A DNA stretch of 64,000 nt, from assembly GCF_000797445.1 (NCBI RefSeq), contig NZ_JSWF01000027.1, positions 1 to 64,000 of the forward strand, given 5' to 3'. The notes beneath the pieces were generated by a model. The model ran no database searches. It saw only the letters and a program-made list of their open reading frames with translations, and was not told where the DNA came from. The DNA comes from Lacinutrix jangbogonensis. GTDB taxonomy: Bacteria; Bacteroidota; Bacteroidia; Flavobacteriales; Flavobacteriaceae. A program made the position numbers and the translations under genes. Position 1 is the stretch's first letter, and each line of letters starts with the position of its first letter. Below, piece by piece: positions 63,201 through 64,000 of this stretch.

Positions 63201-64000
63201 ATGCTCAAACAATTACCAAAACAGCCACTAATATTTTACCTATTAATATATTTTCTAGCAGGTATTTTAGTTTTACTAATTGGACCCATTTATTATCCAG
63301 ATAGTTATGCGTTTTTGGATATGGCTATAAATAGGTCTCCAGTCTATTCAGCTTTTTTAAAATGTTTTACATCTTTATTTGGAGATGCTTTTGAAATTCC
63401 TGTATTAATTAGTCAATACCTAATTATGGTTTTGGCAACACATTTTTTGCTTAAAACGCTATATAAAAGTTTGAAATTACACGCTTATAGTGTGCTTTTT
63501 TTTCAATTGGTACTGCTTGCTAATACTGTAATATGGTATTATTCGGTAAATAAAATATTGTCTGAGTCTTTGGCGTTTCCATTGGTTCTTGTATTAGTAA
63601 CTCTTTTGTTTCAAACGCTTATCGGCAACTCTTTTAAAGCGCTTTTTAAAGCAATATTGGTTTTGTTTTTTCTTCAGTTTTTAAGAGGCCAGTTTATTAT
63701 TTTTATTCCTATAGTTATATTAATTGCTATCTATATTATTTATTATACTAAGAAGATTACAAAAGGGACTTTAGCTATAGCGCTATTAGTTTTAATTCCT
63801 GTTTTAATTAGTTTTTCGGAACGGGTGTACAATAAAATTGTCATTGATCAATATAAAAATTATGCGATGACATACGTGCACTTTATTAGTGCGCCGTTTT
63901 ATATTGCAAGTAGTGATGATGTTTCTGTTTTTGAAACAGAAGAAGAAAAGGCGTTTTTTAATAGAACTTTTTCCCAATTAGAAGAACAGGAAATCACGAT
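63201..64000 (+). CDS. Polytopic membrane protein, 3' truncated by the window edge
   Basis: The frame is open from ATG at 63201 to the right edge (266 complete codons). It has about eight hydrophobic segments starting FYLLIYFLAGILVLLIGPIYY, the loop DSYAFLDMAINRSPVY and FLQFLRGQFIIFIPIVILI. The layout, with Asp-Ser-Tyr after the first segment, resembles PMT/GT39-like or ArnT-like glycosyltransferases. The C-terminus is missing, so the family is not certain. Confidence 0.6.
   Translation, partial: MLKQLPKQPLIFYLLIYFLAGILVLLIGPIYYPDSYAFLDMAINRSPVYSAFLKCFTSLFGDAFEIPVLISQYLIMVLATHFLLKTLYKSLKLHAYSVLFFQLVLLANTVIWYYSVNKILSESLAFPLVLVLVTLLFQTLIGNSFKALFKAILVLFFLQFLRGQFIIFIPIVILIAIYIIYYTKKITKGTLAIALLVLIPVLISFSERVYNKIVIDQYKNYAMTYVHFISAPFYIASSDDVSVFETEEEKAFFNRTFSQLEEQEIT

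Overview
The window is about 64 kb of AT-rich DNA from a member of the Flavobacteriaceae (Bacteroidota), most likely a marine genus close to Olleya, Lacinutrix or Winogradskyella. The genus is an inference. The family call rests on the gliding and type IX secretion genes gldJ, porU and porV, a GLPGLI-family protein, Bacteroidota-type promoters (TTTG-N19-TAnnTTTG) that I could find by eye, few clear Shine-Dalgarno sites, and a tmRNA tag GENNYALAA. Almost everything is ordinary chromosomal housekeeping. I see no prophage, insertion sequence transposase, CRISPR array, rRNA or tRNA gene.

Layout. 0-7.1 kb: gldJ (-) and, divergently, porU-porV (+). 7.2-13.1 kb: cytidine deaminase, pyruvate dehydrogenase E1-alpha and E2, a secreted unknown, an M28 peptidase lipoprotein and an SDR. 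13.2-14.6 kb: a secreted ricin-type lectin and a tail-collar-like protein. 14.7-19.3 kb: an ABC ATPase and an ABC-2 permease fused to an M1 aminopeptidase. 19.8-24.4 kb: DUF6090 protein, rhlE-type helicase with two tiny followers, and a minus-strand set containing a frameshifted trmL. 24.4-31.4 kb: a complete trpEGDCFBA operon preceded by a promoter, a Trp-rich leader peptide and an attenuator. 31.5-34.8 kb: thioredoxin- and rhodanese-fold proteins and a GLPGLI protein. 34.9-37.0 kb: a hipBA-type module and the tmRNA gene. 37.5-44.0 kb: a lysine/alanine dehydrogenase-like oxidoreductase, an SDR, a large calcium-binding lipoprotein and a TlpA-like lipoprotein.

44.0-49.4 kb is a compact minus-strand block of membrane proteins around a small winged-helix regulator, with a decayed sanA-like gene and a COQ4-like protein. 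A 22-bp sequence centred on an inverted repeat occurs twice in the block, once before each half, and is the likely operator. 49.5-54.7 kb holds small proteins, kdsA, a CDGSH gene that lacks a start codon, typA and a YgjV-like protein. 54.8-62.4 kb is a surface-polysaccharide cluster (FemAB-like protein, DegT aminotransferase, flippase, three glycosyltransferases, FdtA-like cupin, 2OG-Fe(II) oxygenase), followed by ftsE (-) and a membrane protein that runs off the right edge.

The most informative non-genic signals are the trp attenuator, the repeated operator of the winged-helix regulator, the two palindromes over the hipBA promoter, a (AATC)10 tract in front of a rhodanese lipoprotein gene, and three families of intergenic repeats. 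Several genes are broken by single-base losses (trmL, the sanA-like gene, the CDGSH start codon) and the FemAB-like gene has ATT where ATG is expected. Some of these could be assembly errors. I found no wholly new multi-gene system that I can defend.
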